Assembly (NCBI GenBank): GCA_963774765.1
Contig: CAVZGP010000016.1
Location: 29,468-93,467, forward strand
Direction of reading: 5' to 3'
Length of the DNA stretch: 64,000 nucleotides
DNA from: Sva-07 sp963774765
GTDB taxonomy: Bacteria > Actinomycetota > Acidimicrobiia > Acidimicrobiales > Ilumatobacteraceae
The notes under the pieces are model-generated. The model was given only the letters and a program-made list of their open reading frames with translations. It searched no databases and had not been told where the DNA came from. The translations under genes and the position numbers were made by a program. Shown here piece after piece: positions 17,402-25,059 of this stretch; position 1 is the stretch's first letter; every line of letters starts with the position of its first letter.

Positions 17402-18007
17402 TCAGCCGTTGAGGGCGAGGCCGCTGATCGGGCCGGCGTCAGCGCAACGATCGGTGACGGGCGCGGCGAATGTCTGCGCCGCGACCGGCGTCGGCTCGGC
17501 GAGTGCGGGCGGCTCCGGAGCCGGCTCGGATTCGAGGGGCGACGCAGGAGCAGCGGTGAGTCGGTCGAACATCGTGGTGATCGCGAGGGCGAGTTCCTTC
17601 TGCTGCTGACGGGCGTCGTCGAGGCCCTTCTGGATGCGTGCGACCGAATGCTCGAGCGCGTCGAGACGTGACGTCAGGTCGGGTGACCCCTCGGGGGCGA
17701 CGCCGGTATGGGAGGTGATGCGATCGGCGCGCTCGCGCTCGATCAGCGAGGTGACTCGCTGCTCCGAACGCTCGGTTGCGGCCTTGGCCTCCGAGCGGGC
17801 GAGCTCGACCTGTTCCTGGGCGATCTGGGCGTAGGTGGCGAGCGACGTGAACTGGCTGTTGATCTGCGACTCGACCTGTTCGACGCGGTCGCGCAGGTCG
17901 TGGATCTCGACGCTGTTCTCGGCGGCGGCTTCGTCGCCGAAGAACTCGTCGAGCGCGCTGGTGTCGAGAGTGTCGGTGTCGTTGATGTCTCGTGTCTTGC
18001 CGAACAT
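17402..18007 (-). CDS. Coiled-coil protein, unknown function
   Basis: A 201-residue soluble protein with GAGG upstream of ATG 18007. Residues 1-35 are acidic, residues 36-150 have a coiled-coil pattern (EIHDLRDRVEQVESQINSQF and following heptads), and the C-terminal 45 residues are Pro/Ala/Glu-rich. No catalytic motif was seen. It is divergent from pilA across a 250-bp intergenic region and has its own sigma-28-like promoter, linking it to the pilus regulon. It resembles the 10216 protein only in composition and architecture. Confidence 0.6.
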   Translation of the reverse strand: MFGKTRDINDTDTLDTSALDEFFGDEAAAENSVEIHDLRDRVEQVESQINSQFTSLATYAQIAQEQVELARSEAKAATERSEQRVTSLIERERADRITSHTGVAPEGSPDLTSRLDALEHSVARIQKGLDDARQQQKELALAITTMFDRLTAAPASPLESEPAPEPPALAEPTPVAAQTFAAPVTDRCADAGPISGLALNG

Positions 18008-18060
18008 GTGGTTCCTCTTGCGGTGGTGAGGTGCGACGCCTGCTGCGAGCGCTCAGGTGT

Positions 18061-18088
18061 ACATCGGCGCGACTTGCCGTCTTCTTGA
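18061..18088 (-). promoter_or_regulatory. Sigma-28/WhiG-like promoter for the coiled-coil gene
   Basis: On the minus strand TCAA (18088-18085), a 16-nt spacer, then GCCGATGT (18068-18061). The predicted start, near 18054, leaves a leader of about 45 nt before ATG 18007. Confidence 0.55.
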
Positions 18089-18136
18089 GGCCCCACTGAG
18101 ACGTTGTTGATCTTTCGGAAAAGCTCGAACTTCTGC

Positions 18137-18163
18137 TCAAGGTCGGCGACGAGGGACCGAAGA
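18137..18163 (+). promoter_or_regulatory. Possible sigma-28-like promoter for pilA
   Basis: TCAA at 18137-18140, a 15-nt spacer, then ACCGAAGA at 18156-18163, a weaker match that keeps the CCGA core. Transcription from about 18170 would begin just before the strong leader hairpin at 18179. Confidence 0.4.
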
Positions 18164-18178
18164 AACAACTGCGCAACG

Positions 18179-18219
18179 GGAGATGGTTTCTCACGGAGCG
18201 TTTCGTGAGACACATCTCC
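18179..18219 (+). promoter_or_regulatory. Strong hairpin in the pilA 5' leader
   Basis: GGAGATG (18179-18185) pairs with CATCTCC (18213-18219), and inside it TCTCACG (18189-18195) pairs with CGTGAGA (18204-18210), leaving an 8-nt loop. There is no T-tract, and the pilA Shine-Dalgarno (GGAAGGA, 18243-18249) lies 24 nt downstream and free. The position at the predicted 5' end suggests an mRNA-stabilising stem for an abundant pilin message. I found no match to a c-di-GMP riboswitch. Confidence 0.6.
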
Positions 18220-18258
18220 TTCGGGAGCACCAAACAAAGAGCGGAAGGAACCAATCAA

Positions 18259-18591
18259 ATGAACAACAAGCAGGACAAGGGGTTCACCCTCGTGGAACTC
18301 CTCATCGTCATCGTCATCCTCGGCATCCTCGCCACCGTCACCGTGTTCGCCGTCCGCGGCATCACGACTCGTGGCCAGGAGAACGCTTGTGCAGTCGACA
18401 AGCGGACCGCCGAAACAGCCATCGAAGCGTACTTCGCTGAGAACGGCGAGAACCCAACAGCCATCGGACAGCTCTCGCCGGAGTACCTGAAGCAGGACCC
18501 GACCGCTGGCGCCACGCCGAACCTCAGCATCACGTTTGGCGCCGACGCCACCGTGATCCCCACCGTGGCATACGCTGGCAATTGCGCCTGA
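18259..18591 (+). CDS. pilA: Type IVa major-pilin candidate
   Basis: A 110-residue prepilin. The 8-residue leader (MNNKQDKG) precedes the cleavage site G|FTLVELLIVIVILGILATV, with Glu at +5, followed by a short globular domain with two Cys (in ENACAVDKR and at the C-terminal GNCA) that could form the pilin disulfide loop. GGAAGGA lies 9 nt upstream. A terminator follows directly, so it is a single-gene transcript, as expected for an abundant major pilin. PilD (14423) should process it. It is shorter than most proteobacterial pilins. Confidence 0.93.
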   Translation: MNNKQDKGFTLVELLIVIVILGILATVTVFAVRGITTRGQENACAVDKRTAETAIEAYFAENGENPTAIGQLSPEYLKQDPTAGATPNLSITFGADATVIPTVAYAGNCA

Positions 18592-18620
18592 TTCGTCCCT
18601 GACGAACCACACAGCGAGTT

Positions 18621-18657
18621 CGAGAACCCCGCCTTCGGGCGGGGTTCTCGTCGTTTT
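18621..18657 (+). terminator. Rho-independent terminator after pilA
   Basis: A 13-bp perfect stem, CGAGAACCCCGCC with GGCGGGGTTCTCG, closed by a TTCG tetraloop and followed by TCGTTTT. It isolates pilA from the second pilin gene. Confidence 0.92.
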
Positions 18658-18755
18658 CGGATTCATGTCGATTGCCGAGCCTTGTGCAGTTCTTGACTCG
18701 TTCCCGGTCGCCGGAGCGCCGATGGAGTGTCGTCCCCAGGAGAAAGTGGAATCCC

Positions 18756-19103
18756 ATGAATCCCCCTCACAAGCAGCGTCCAATCGATCCCGGATTCACG
18801 CTCGTGGAGATTCTGGTGGTGATCGTGATCCTCGGCATCCTGGCGACCGTCGTCGTGTTCGCCGTTCGTGGCGTGACCGATCGTGGAGAGAAGAGTGCGT
18901 GCGCCGGCGACGCCAGCATCCTGACCACGGCTGCCGATGCGTGGATGGCTCAGGAGTCGATCGACGAAGTTCCTGCACTCGGGGCCAGCGCGGATCGTTA
19001 CGAGCTGTACCTCGTCGACGTCGGGATGATCAGGCAGGTCTCCACCTACTGGAACCTCAACGCAGACGGCACGGTCACCACGACCGGTCAACCCTGCACC
19101 TGA
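18756..19103 (+). CDS. Second type IV prepilin-like protein
   Basis: A 115-residue prepilin with a 13-residue leader and cleavage site G|FTLVEILVVIVILGILATVVVFAVRGVTDRG, closely related to PilA over the N-terminal helix and different after it. Two Cys are present (SACAGD and the C-terminal QPCT). ATG 18756 was chosen because it places the prepilin motif at the proper distance. It could be a minor pilin or an alternative major pilin made by duplication. It sits after the pilA terminator, so it needs its own promoter; only a weak GCCGATGG at about 18719 was noticed. Confidence 0.88.
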   Translation: MNPPHKQRPIDPGFTLVEILVVIVILGILATVVVFAVRGVTDRGEKSACAGDASILTTAADAWMAQESIDEVPALGASADRYELYLVDVGMIRQVSTYWNLNADGTVTTTGQPCT

Positions 19104-19155
19104 ATTTCACCAGGGTCAGACCCCTGCTGCAATCGGCCGGCCACGAGCCGCCTCG

Positions 19156-19350
19156 CGATGAGCGAAACCTCTGTATCCGGTCGCTTCGCTCATCGGTGGG
19201 GCGTGGCTGGGGTTGCGATGAGCGAAACCGCTGTATCCGGTCGCTTCGCTCATCGGTGGGGCGTGGCTGGGGGTTGCGATGAGCGAAACCGCTGTATCCG
19301 GTCGCTTCGCTCATCGGTGGGGCGTGGCTGGGGGTTGCGATGAACGCGTC
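19156..19350 (+). repeat. Palindromic repeat family A, three tandem copies plus a stub
   Basis: Copies at 19156-19195, 19216-19255 and 19277-19316 have offsets of 60 and 61 bp and nearly identical G-rich spacers (GTGGGGCGTGGCTGGGGTTG type). A truncated fourth unit begins at 19338 (CGATGAACGCG). The array lies between the convergent second pilin and LysM-BTAD genes, and the stub touches the latter's stop codon. Confidence 0.93.
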
Positions 19351-19355
19351 CACAC

Positions 19356-22300
19356 TCACGAGCTGGTCGGATTGAGGAGCTCGCGTCGGAGGGCGAGGAG
19401 CTTCGGGGCGGGCTCGCCGTCGGACCAGGCGTCGGCGACCAGGACCCGCTCGTACGACTCCCACTCCTGGCGGACCCCGGCGAGATCACCCGCTCGAGCA
19501 TGGGCCTGCATCCGCAACGCGATCAGTTCCTCGTGGCCGGGCAGGACCCGCAGTCCCTTGCCGGTCGCCCAGAACACGGCGTCTGTGTCGCCGAGCGACA
19601 GCGCGTGGGCAGCGAACTCGGCGGTTGCGGTGATCGCCAGCAGCACGAGGTTCGACGTGATCCCCTCGGCGTCGGGCCACAGATAGCTGGTGCCGGTGAA
19701 CGGCATGTCTCTCACCAACTCCGCCGCCGGTCGGAGCGTTTCGATCGCCTCGCTCGGCGGTTGCACCCGAGCGTGGGCGAGACGGTCCTCGACCAGGTCG
19801 GCGTCGGTGACCACCAGATCGTGAATCGGGAGTTGCTGGGTCAGCGTGCGCGCCACCCACTCCTCGCCATCCGGCGTCGGAACCAGCCGGGCGAGCGATC
19901 GCCGCGCCTCGGACACCACGTTGGCGAACGTCGCGTCACGAACGTCGAGATCCCACAGCGCGGTGCGTGCTCCGGTGCGCGTGGCCCGATCGCGGTGGGT
20001 CGTGAGCCAGGCGATCAGCTCGACGGTCTTCGATCGCTCGAAGCTGCCCGCCTCGCCCGTGCGGGCATGCACCTCGACCCCTCCGAGCAGACCGACGACG
20101 ATCTCGTACGGTCGCGGCTCGAACGGCGCGGTCGGAGCAGGTTTCGCGTCGACCTCGCTGCCCTCACTCCGGTCGTCGGCCCACTGCAACTGGACCACAG
20201 GATCGAGTGGCTCCAACTCCCGGTCGGCATCGACCAGCAATTCGTTGATCCCCTCGAGGTCCGATGCGCTCACGCCGACGGGTGTCAGCTCGATCGAGGT
20301 GCCGAATGCGTCGAAGCTCCAACCGTCGGAACGAGCGACGAGCTTGGCGGGGGCGGCTGGAACGTGCAGGAACTCGTCGGCGACCACCACCGCCACGCCG
20401 TGTCCCGCTGCGGGAAGGCCACCGTGACCGCACACGTCGGCGCCGTCGTCGGCCGAGCCGAGCAGCACGACGGCGGGCTCCCACATCTCGCCGCCCGTCC
20501 GCAGCGATCGCAGCTCGAACGCCGACCGCTCGTTCACGGCCGTCGTGCCGACCAACGAACAGGCCAGCTCGACCGCGGCATCGGCCGAGCCGGTGCGATG
20601 CGCACTCCGATGGTTCAACAACGCAGCTTCGGGAAGCGACACCGCGACGAGGTGGGCGACCTCGGCGAACACTGACGACGCCAAGGCCGTCGCGACGGCC
20701 GTGACGACTTCGTCGGCCTGATCGGCCCGGGCGACGACGGCGAGCACGCCGCACGCTTCGAGGTCGACGAGCAGTTCGTTGCCGGCCGCCGTGACGCCGA
20801 GCTGCACGAGCGCCACACATGGCTGGCCGACCTGGCGGGCATCCTCGCCCAGGATTTCGATCGGCACCTCCGCGCCGAGCCGCCACGATTGGCCGTCCCC
20901 GGTCCACGGCAAGGGAAGCGACGCGGGGGTCGTCAAGCGGAGATCGAGATCGCCGTCGGGCGACACCTCGATCCAGCCGATCTGGCTGCCGGTGTCGATC
21001 AGCGACCTGGCCGCCGCACGGCATGCCACATCGGCACGCAGCACCCGCTCGCCGGCATCGATGGTGCGCAACTTGCGTTCGGTGAGCGCGACGTCTTCGC
21101 GCGGCTCCGGCACCCGGTGGCGTGGCAACGCCGCACGCAGGCGTTGGCGCCGTCGGACTCCGACGAGCGCCAACACACCGGCGGCCAACAGCGCCGCGTG
21201 TTCGAGCCGGATCGGCGACGGTGCCTCCGGTGCCGGCGCGTCCGCAGGCGGGTCCGCCGCAGGGCTGCCGGACGGATCGGCGGGTGGAACGTCGGTCGTG
21301 GTGGTGGTCGCCGACGGCGTGGTCGATGCTGGTGTCGGAGTGAGGGGGAGTGGGCCATCGACGGTGGGATCATCGGCTGGCAGGGTCGTCGCCGACTCGA
21401 TCGGTGTGGACTCGACGGTGGACAACTCCGTCGTGACCACCGGAGATTCGGCATTCGTTTCGGGGATTGGAGAGGCAACATCGCCGGCTGATCCCACCTC
21501 CCCGCCCGCTGGCTCGTTCACCTCTGGGTCCGCGACGACCGCGGCTTCAGCGGTGGCCTCGGGACCAACCTCGGCGTCGGCCAACTCCAGCTCCCAGCCG
21601 GGCAGGATCAGGTTCGGGTCGTCGAACGTTCGACCACCGCCCATGTCGTCTCCGGCGTTGCGTTCCCAGATCTCGGGCCACGCGGTCGGGTTGCCGAGTT
21701 GCTCGTCGGCGATGTCCCACAGCGTGTCACCGCGCTCGACGGTGTAGATGGACGCGACATCGGTCTCGACCTCCGGCGGGGTGGCGGCGACTGGATCGGC
21801 CGGAGCGACGTCGGCGGGAAGTTGCAGGGTCCAGCCGGTCTCGATGTAGGCGGGGTTGGTGAAGCGCTGGCCGCCGGGCATCGCTGCGCCGAGGTTCGCG
21901 TCGATGATCGCATCGGCGATCTCCAGCACCCGCCCCGAATCGCCCGCTGCCAGGTCGACGGCGATCGAGTAGATCGACTCACCCGCCACGACCACGTGCA
22001 CGGCGCCGGTCACCTGGCTCGGCGCTTGAGTCGCCCAGGCGACCGCGACGTCCGACGTGCTCGGCGAGCCTGGTGTCGGCGCGACCACCGGATTGGCGAA
22101 CGACGCGATCGGTACCGCCCGGGCGCTGAGGGTCGAGGCCAGCGATGTCGCGGGCGTCATACTCGGCAGCACGGCGACGAGCCCGATGGCGACGAACCGG
22201 GCAATCGACTGCGCCCAGCCGATCCCTCGCACGTCCGGGAACGACAGACCGTGGTGGCGAACCGCGTGCACGACCTCGATCGCCGTCGTCACCAGGATCA

Positions 22301-22565
22301 CCGCCAGTGCCACCCACACCACGCACAGGCTCAGCCGGATGATGCCGTCGATCACCGTGTCGTCGGCGATCGGCCCCGACAGTGCGTCGCCGACGGCACG
22401 CGAACCCCACTCCCACGGCGGATCCGCGCCGGTGAGTGGGTTGGCAGACCCGAACCGTGACCGGGCGACGGCGATGAGCCCGATCGGCACGACGACGACG
22501 AGACCGACCAGCGCCACAGCGGACGCGGCGAACCTGGACCAGTGATGCGGATCGCGTTCGCTCAC
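19356..22565 (-). CDS. Large LysM and BTAD domain protein of the Tad locus
   Basis: A 1069-residue protein from GTG 22565. Membrane segments appear near residues 12-33, 80-100 and 123-140. Two LysM-type modules follow (about 187-250, HVVVAGESIYSIAVDL; about 278-335, SIYTVERGDTLWDIADEQL), then a Pro/Thr/Ala-rich linker and another membrane segment near 460. The last 250 residues resemble a bacterial transcriptional activator domain (BTAD) with a winged-helix-like start (VVGLLGGVEVHARTG...RSKTVELIAWLTTHR). LysM binds peptidoglycan, while BTAD domains occur in SARP regulators. It follows the Tad genes by 85 bp in the same direction. A wall-anchored assembly or sensing factor for the pilus is inferred. 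Confidence 0.82.
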   Translation of the reverse strand: MSERDPHHWSRFAASAVALVGLVVVVPIGLIAVARSRFGSANPLTGADPPWEWGSRAVGDALSGPIADDTVIDGIIRLSLCVVWVALAVILVTTAIEVVHAVRHHGLSFPDVRGIGWAQSIARFVAIGLVAVLPSMTPATSLASTLSARAVPIASFANPVVAPTPGSPSTSDVAVAWATQAPSQVTGAVHVVVAGESIYSIAVDLAAGDSGRVLEIADAIIDANLGAAMPGGQRFTNPAYIETGWTLQLPADVAPADPVAATPPEVETDVASIYTVERGDTLWDIADEQLGNPTAWPEIWERNAGDDMGGGRTFDDPNLILPGWELELADAEVGPEATAEAAVVADPEVNEPAGGEVGSAGDVASPIPETNAESPVVTTELSTVESTPIESATTLPADDPTVDGPLPLTPTPASTTPSATTTTTDVPPADPSGSPAADPPADAPAPEAPSPIRLEHAALLAAGVLALVGVRRRQRLRAALPRHRVPEPREDVALTERKLRTIDAGERVLRADVACRAAARSLIDTGSQIGWIEVSPDGDLDLRLTTPASLPLPWTGDGQSWRLGAEVPIEILGEDARQVGQPCVALVQLGVTAAGNELLVDLEACGVLAVVARADQADEVVTAVATALASSVFAEVAHLVAVSLPEAALLNHRSAHRTGSADAAVELACSLVGTTAVNERSAFELRSLRTGGEMWEPAVVLLGSADDGADVCGHGGLPAAGHGVAVVVADEFLHVPAAPAKLVARSDGWSFDAFGTSIELTPVGVSASDLEGINELLVDADRELEPLDPVVQLQWADDRSEGSEVDAKPAPTAPFEPRPYEIVVGLLGGVEVHARTGEAGSFERSKTVELIAWLTTHRDRATRTGARTALWDLDVRDATFANVVSEARRSLARLVPTPDGEEWVARTLTQQLPIHDLVVTDADLVEDRLAHARVQPPSEAIETLRPAAELVRDMPFTGTSYLWPDAEGITSNLVLLAITATAEFAAHALSLGDTDAVFWATGKGLRVLPGHEELIALRMQAHARAGDLAGVRQEWESYERVLVADAWSDGEPAPKLLALRRELLNPTSS

Positions 22566-22650
22566 GTTCCCTCCCGTCTATTCGGTTCGGTGTGGTCGGC
22601 GCCCGCCACCCGAACAGTGGGACCCGACGCCGCCGGAAGGGAAACGCCGA

Positions 22651-23061
22651 TCACGGCGCCCGCTCCGCTCGCACGGTGCCGGCACCGGTGACCGTGTGCC
22701 CATCGTCGACGATCGAGACCGTCACCGACACGCTGTCGGCGGCCACCTCGACTGATGTGACGCTGCCGTCGACCCCGTACGACGCGAACAGTGCGCCGGC
22801 CGTCTCGGTGGCGGCACCCCGCGCGGCGGCGGGGTCGATCGCCTCGATGCCCGACCGAAGATCGGTCAACCCCGCCGCTTGCGCTCCCGACCGGGCCGCC
22901 TGGAACGCGATCGATTGCGCCGCCGACCGGTTCGACACACCCCGGTCGACATCGCGCGCCAGCCACACCAGGCCCAGGAACGTGAACGCGAAGATCAAGG
23001 CGATTCCGGCGACCAGCCCGGCTCCGCGCTCGCCTCGTCCACGGCAACCCCCTGGCGTCAT
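22651..23061 (-). CDS. TadE/TadG-like pseudopilin 3
   Basis: A 136-residue protein with a short basic N-terminus, GERGAGLVAGIALIFAFTFLGLVWLARDVDRG as the single N-terminal helix, and a small extracytoplasmic domain. This fits the helicopter/TadE-like proteins that assist Flp pilus assembly. Its ATG overlaps the preceding stop (ATGA), and it is the last of three similar genes. Confidence 0.75.
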   Translation of the reverse strand: MTPGGCRGRGERGAGLVAGIALIFAFTFLGLVWLARDVDRGVSNRSAAQSIAFQAARSGAQAAGLTDLRSGIEAIDPAAARGAATETAGALFASYGVDGSVTSVEVAADSVSVTVSIVDDGHTVTGAGTVRAERAP

Positions 23062-23486
23062 GGCGCCTCGTCGGTCGCTCGGAGCGGATCGATCCTGGCG
23101 AAGGCGGTCGCGGTGTTCGGACGGGTCGACGGCGGGTCGATCAACTCGAGGCCCTCGGCAGAGACCGTGCACGACACGGTCACGGCCACTTGTCCACCCG
23201 GCCGGAAGTCTGACAGATCGACCGCCACGTGCGGGGCCGAGCACGACGACGGATCGACGAGCATCGCCCGCCCGACCTCCTCCGCGGCCGCCACCGCTGC
23301 GGCACCCGACCGTTCCTGGGCCGCCGCTTGCGCGGCTGACTCGGCGGCGCTCTGAACCGTGGCGCGGCTGTCGACGCCCCGACCGAGGAACACGATCACG
23401 ACCGCGAGTCCGATCGCCGCCGGTGTCAGCAACGCGAGGCCCAGCGCGTCGGATGAACCGTGGTCGGTGCGGAGGCGCCGGATCAC
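23058..23486 (-). CDS. TadE-like pseudopilin 2
   Basis: A 142-residue protein from a GTG that overlaps the upstream stop (GTGA). One helix near residues 15-35 (LGLALLTPAAIGLAVVIVFLG) is followed by an Ala-rich segment (ATVQSAAESAAQAAAQERSG) typical of TadE/TadG-type minor pilins, and a small beta-rich domain with two Cys. It probably sits in the membrane and helps assemble the Flp-like pilus. Confidence 0.75.
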   Translation of the reverse strand: MIRRLRTDHGSSDALGLALLTPAAIGLAVVIVFLGRGVDSRATVQSAAESAAQAAAQERSGAAAVAAAEEVGRAMLVDPSSCSAPHVAVDLSDFRPGGQVAVTVSCTVSAEGLELIDPPSTRPNTATAFARIDPLRATDEAP

Positions 23487-23890
23487 GGGGTGATCTCCTC
23501 GATCGGCACCGCGGAGGTGACGGCGACACCGTTCGTGGTGCCTCGGATGATGCCCGGAGCGTCGCCGGTGATGGTGACGGTCACCACGCCACCGGTCGAG
23601 ACGACGCTCACCGTGACGTTGCGCAGGTCGGTGTCGGCCTCGAGGATCGCCGTGGCCGACGCCTGCGCGTCACCGGCGGCGACACTGGAGCGGGCGACCA
23701 ACGCCGCGGTGTCGCGAGCGACGACGCGCGCTTCGGTCCGGGCGTGGGTCCACAACGCCGCCTGGAACGCGGCGAACGCGAGGAACACGAACATCGGGGT
23801 GAGCAGCGCCACCGCCAGCGATGTGGCAGCACCTTGATCCCCGCGCAGCCGCCGCGCCGAGACACTCTCGCGCTTCGCGGTTGTGGGCAT
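23483..23890 (-). CDS. TadE-like pseudopilin 1
   Basis: A 135-residue protein. A basic N-terminus and GDQGAATSLAVALLTPMFVFLAFAAFQAALWTHARTEARVVARDTAALVARS give the TadE layout: one membrane helix, then an amphipathic Ala/Arg helix. A small beta domain follows. It begins 19 bp after the Flp-like pilin gene and overlaps the next gene by 4 nt. Confidence 0.75.
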   Translation of the reverse strand: MPTTAKRESVSARRLRGDQGAATSLAVALLTPMFVFLAFAAFQAALWTHARTEARVVARDTAALVARSSVAAGDAQASATAILEADTDLRNVTVSVVSTGGVVTVTITGDAPGIIRGTTNGVAVTSAVPIEEITP

Positions 23891-23909
23891 CGGACCGTCC
23901 GACCCGACG

Positions 23910-24134
23910 TCAGGGGGCCGAGGGCGACTGGACCGGCGTGCTCGCCGTGTCGCGGATCTGGCTCCAGATGATCGCTGCCACGACCGCGACGCTGATGGCG
24001 GCAGCCGCATACCAGAGCACCTGCTCGATCGAGACAGCACCCCGGTCGGCGTTCGGTTCGCTTGTCGGGCGCACGCCGAGCGATCGGGTGACAACGGCGA
24101 TCACGCTGGTCAGCAGCAACATCGGATCGTGCAT
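23910..24134 (-). CDS. Flp-type pilin candidate (DUF4244-like)
   Basis: A 74-residue protein. A 32-residue leader ends at a class III-like prepilin site, RG|AVSIEQVLWYAAAAISVAVVAAII, with Glu at +5 and a single long hydrophobic helix, then a short polar tail. The size, motif and place between tadC and the tadE genes mark it as the structural pilin of the Tad system. The peptidase at 28781 should cleave it. The leader is longer than that of classical Flp pilins, as in actinobacterial homologs. Confidence 0.78.
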   Translation of the reverse strand: MHDPMLLLTSVIAVVTRSLGVRPTSEPNADRGAVSIEQVLWYAAAAISVAVVAAIIWSQIRDTASTPVQSPSAP

Positions 24135-24171
24135 TTTCGGTTCCTCTCGGATGGAGTTGGTCGTGGTGCGG

Positions 24172-25059
24172 TCAATTGAGGTTGAGGGCGGGATAGATGA
24201 TCAGGGCCATGAACAGCAGCGCCATGGCGACGAGGGGAGGGGTGACCTTGTCGTTGCGCACGCGGGCGTCGGCCTCCTGCTCGGCGGCGAGCGTCGAGCG
24301 CAACGTGGCGCACTTCGCTGCCAGGCTCCGGGCCACCGGCGCGCCCTCGGCGGCCGACAGCGTGGCGGTCGCCGCGACCTGTTCGAGTTCGACGATGCCG
24401 TAGTCGTCGGCGACCCATTCGAGCGCGCGCACCAGGCTCTGACCGGTGGCGCCCGCTTCGCGCATCGCACGCCGGAGCTCGCGGAACAGCAGCCCGTCGC
24501 CGGCTCTTGCCGCCTGGTCGAGTGCACCTTCGTAGCCGGTGTTGCCGGCCAGCAGCATCGTCACCATGTCGAGGTAGGCGCCGAGCTGGTGGCGCAGGTC
24601 GACCGCCACCTCGGCGGCCGCCGCCATCGTGGTGGAGTGCACCAGCAGCGGTGCCACGGTCGCGCAGGCGACCGAGAGCGCGGCGGGGATCCAGACGCCG
24701 AGCGACACGACACCGACCGCCTGGAGCAACCCGAGCATGAACGCCGGGATCACCAGTCCACCGAGCGCCGCGAGCACGAGGTAGCCGACGTGGGTCTCGA
24801 CCCGGCGACCGACGAGCCGCAACGGTTGGGTCCAGCCGCGCGTCCAGGTCGACGCGCCACGGTGCTCGACGAACGCACCGAGGGTCGTGATCACACCTGC
24901 CGCATCCGGCATCGACGGGGTCGTGATCGAGTTCGGGCGACGCAGGTGATCCATCGCGCGGGCGAGGCTGGGACGAGGCTGGCGCCAACCTGTGAGCACC
25001 ATCCATGTCCCCGCGCAGAACACGATGCTGCACAGCACGAGTGTCCCGGCCGGCCTCAT
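24172..25059 (-). CDS. tadC: Tad pilus membrane protein TadC
   Basis: A 295-residue protein with a GspF/T2SF domain in the second half (helical region MVTMLLAGNTGYEGALDQAARAG is characteristic) and membrane segments near residues 8-25, 105-125, 128-150 and 275-293. Its ATG overlaps the tadB stop as ATGA. TadB and TadC together form the platform on which the CpaF ATPase acts. Confidence 0.88.
   Translation of the reverse strand: MRPAGTLVLCSIVFCAGTWMVLTGWRQPRPSLARAMDHLRRPNSITTPSMPDAAGVITTLGAFVEHRGASTWTRGWTQPLRLVGRRVETHVGYLVLAALGGLVIPAFMLGLLQAVGVVSLGVWIPAALSVACATVAPLLVHSTTMAAAAEVAVDLRHQLGAYLDMVTMLLAGNTGYEGALDQAARAGDGLLFRELRRAMREAGATGQSLVRALEWVADDYGIVELEQVAATATLSAAEGAPVARSLAAKCATLRSTLAAEQEADARVRNDKVTPPLVAMALLFMALIIYPALNLN

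Noticed and set aside
18008..18258. c-di-GMP riboswitch in front of pilA
   Set aside because: Conserved GEMM sequence elements were not found; only a simple two-tier hairpin is present.
19156..19350. CRISPR array made of the regularly spaced repeats
   Set aside because: The repeats are 40 bp but spacers are only 20-21 bp, nearly identical to each other, and there are no cas genes. Copies also occur singly and in both orientations.
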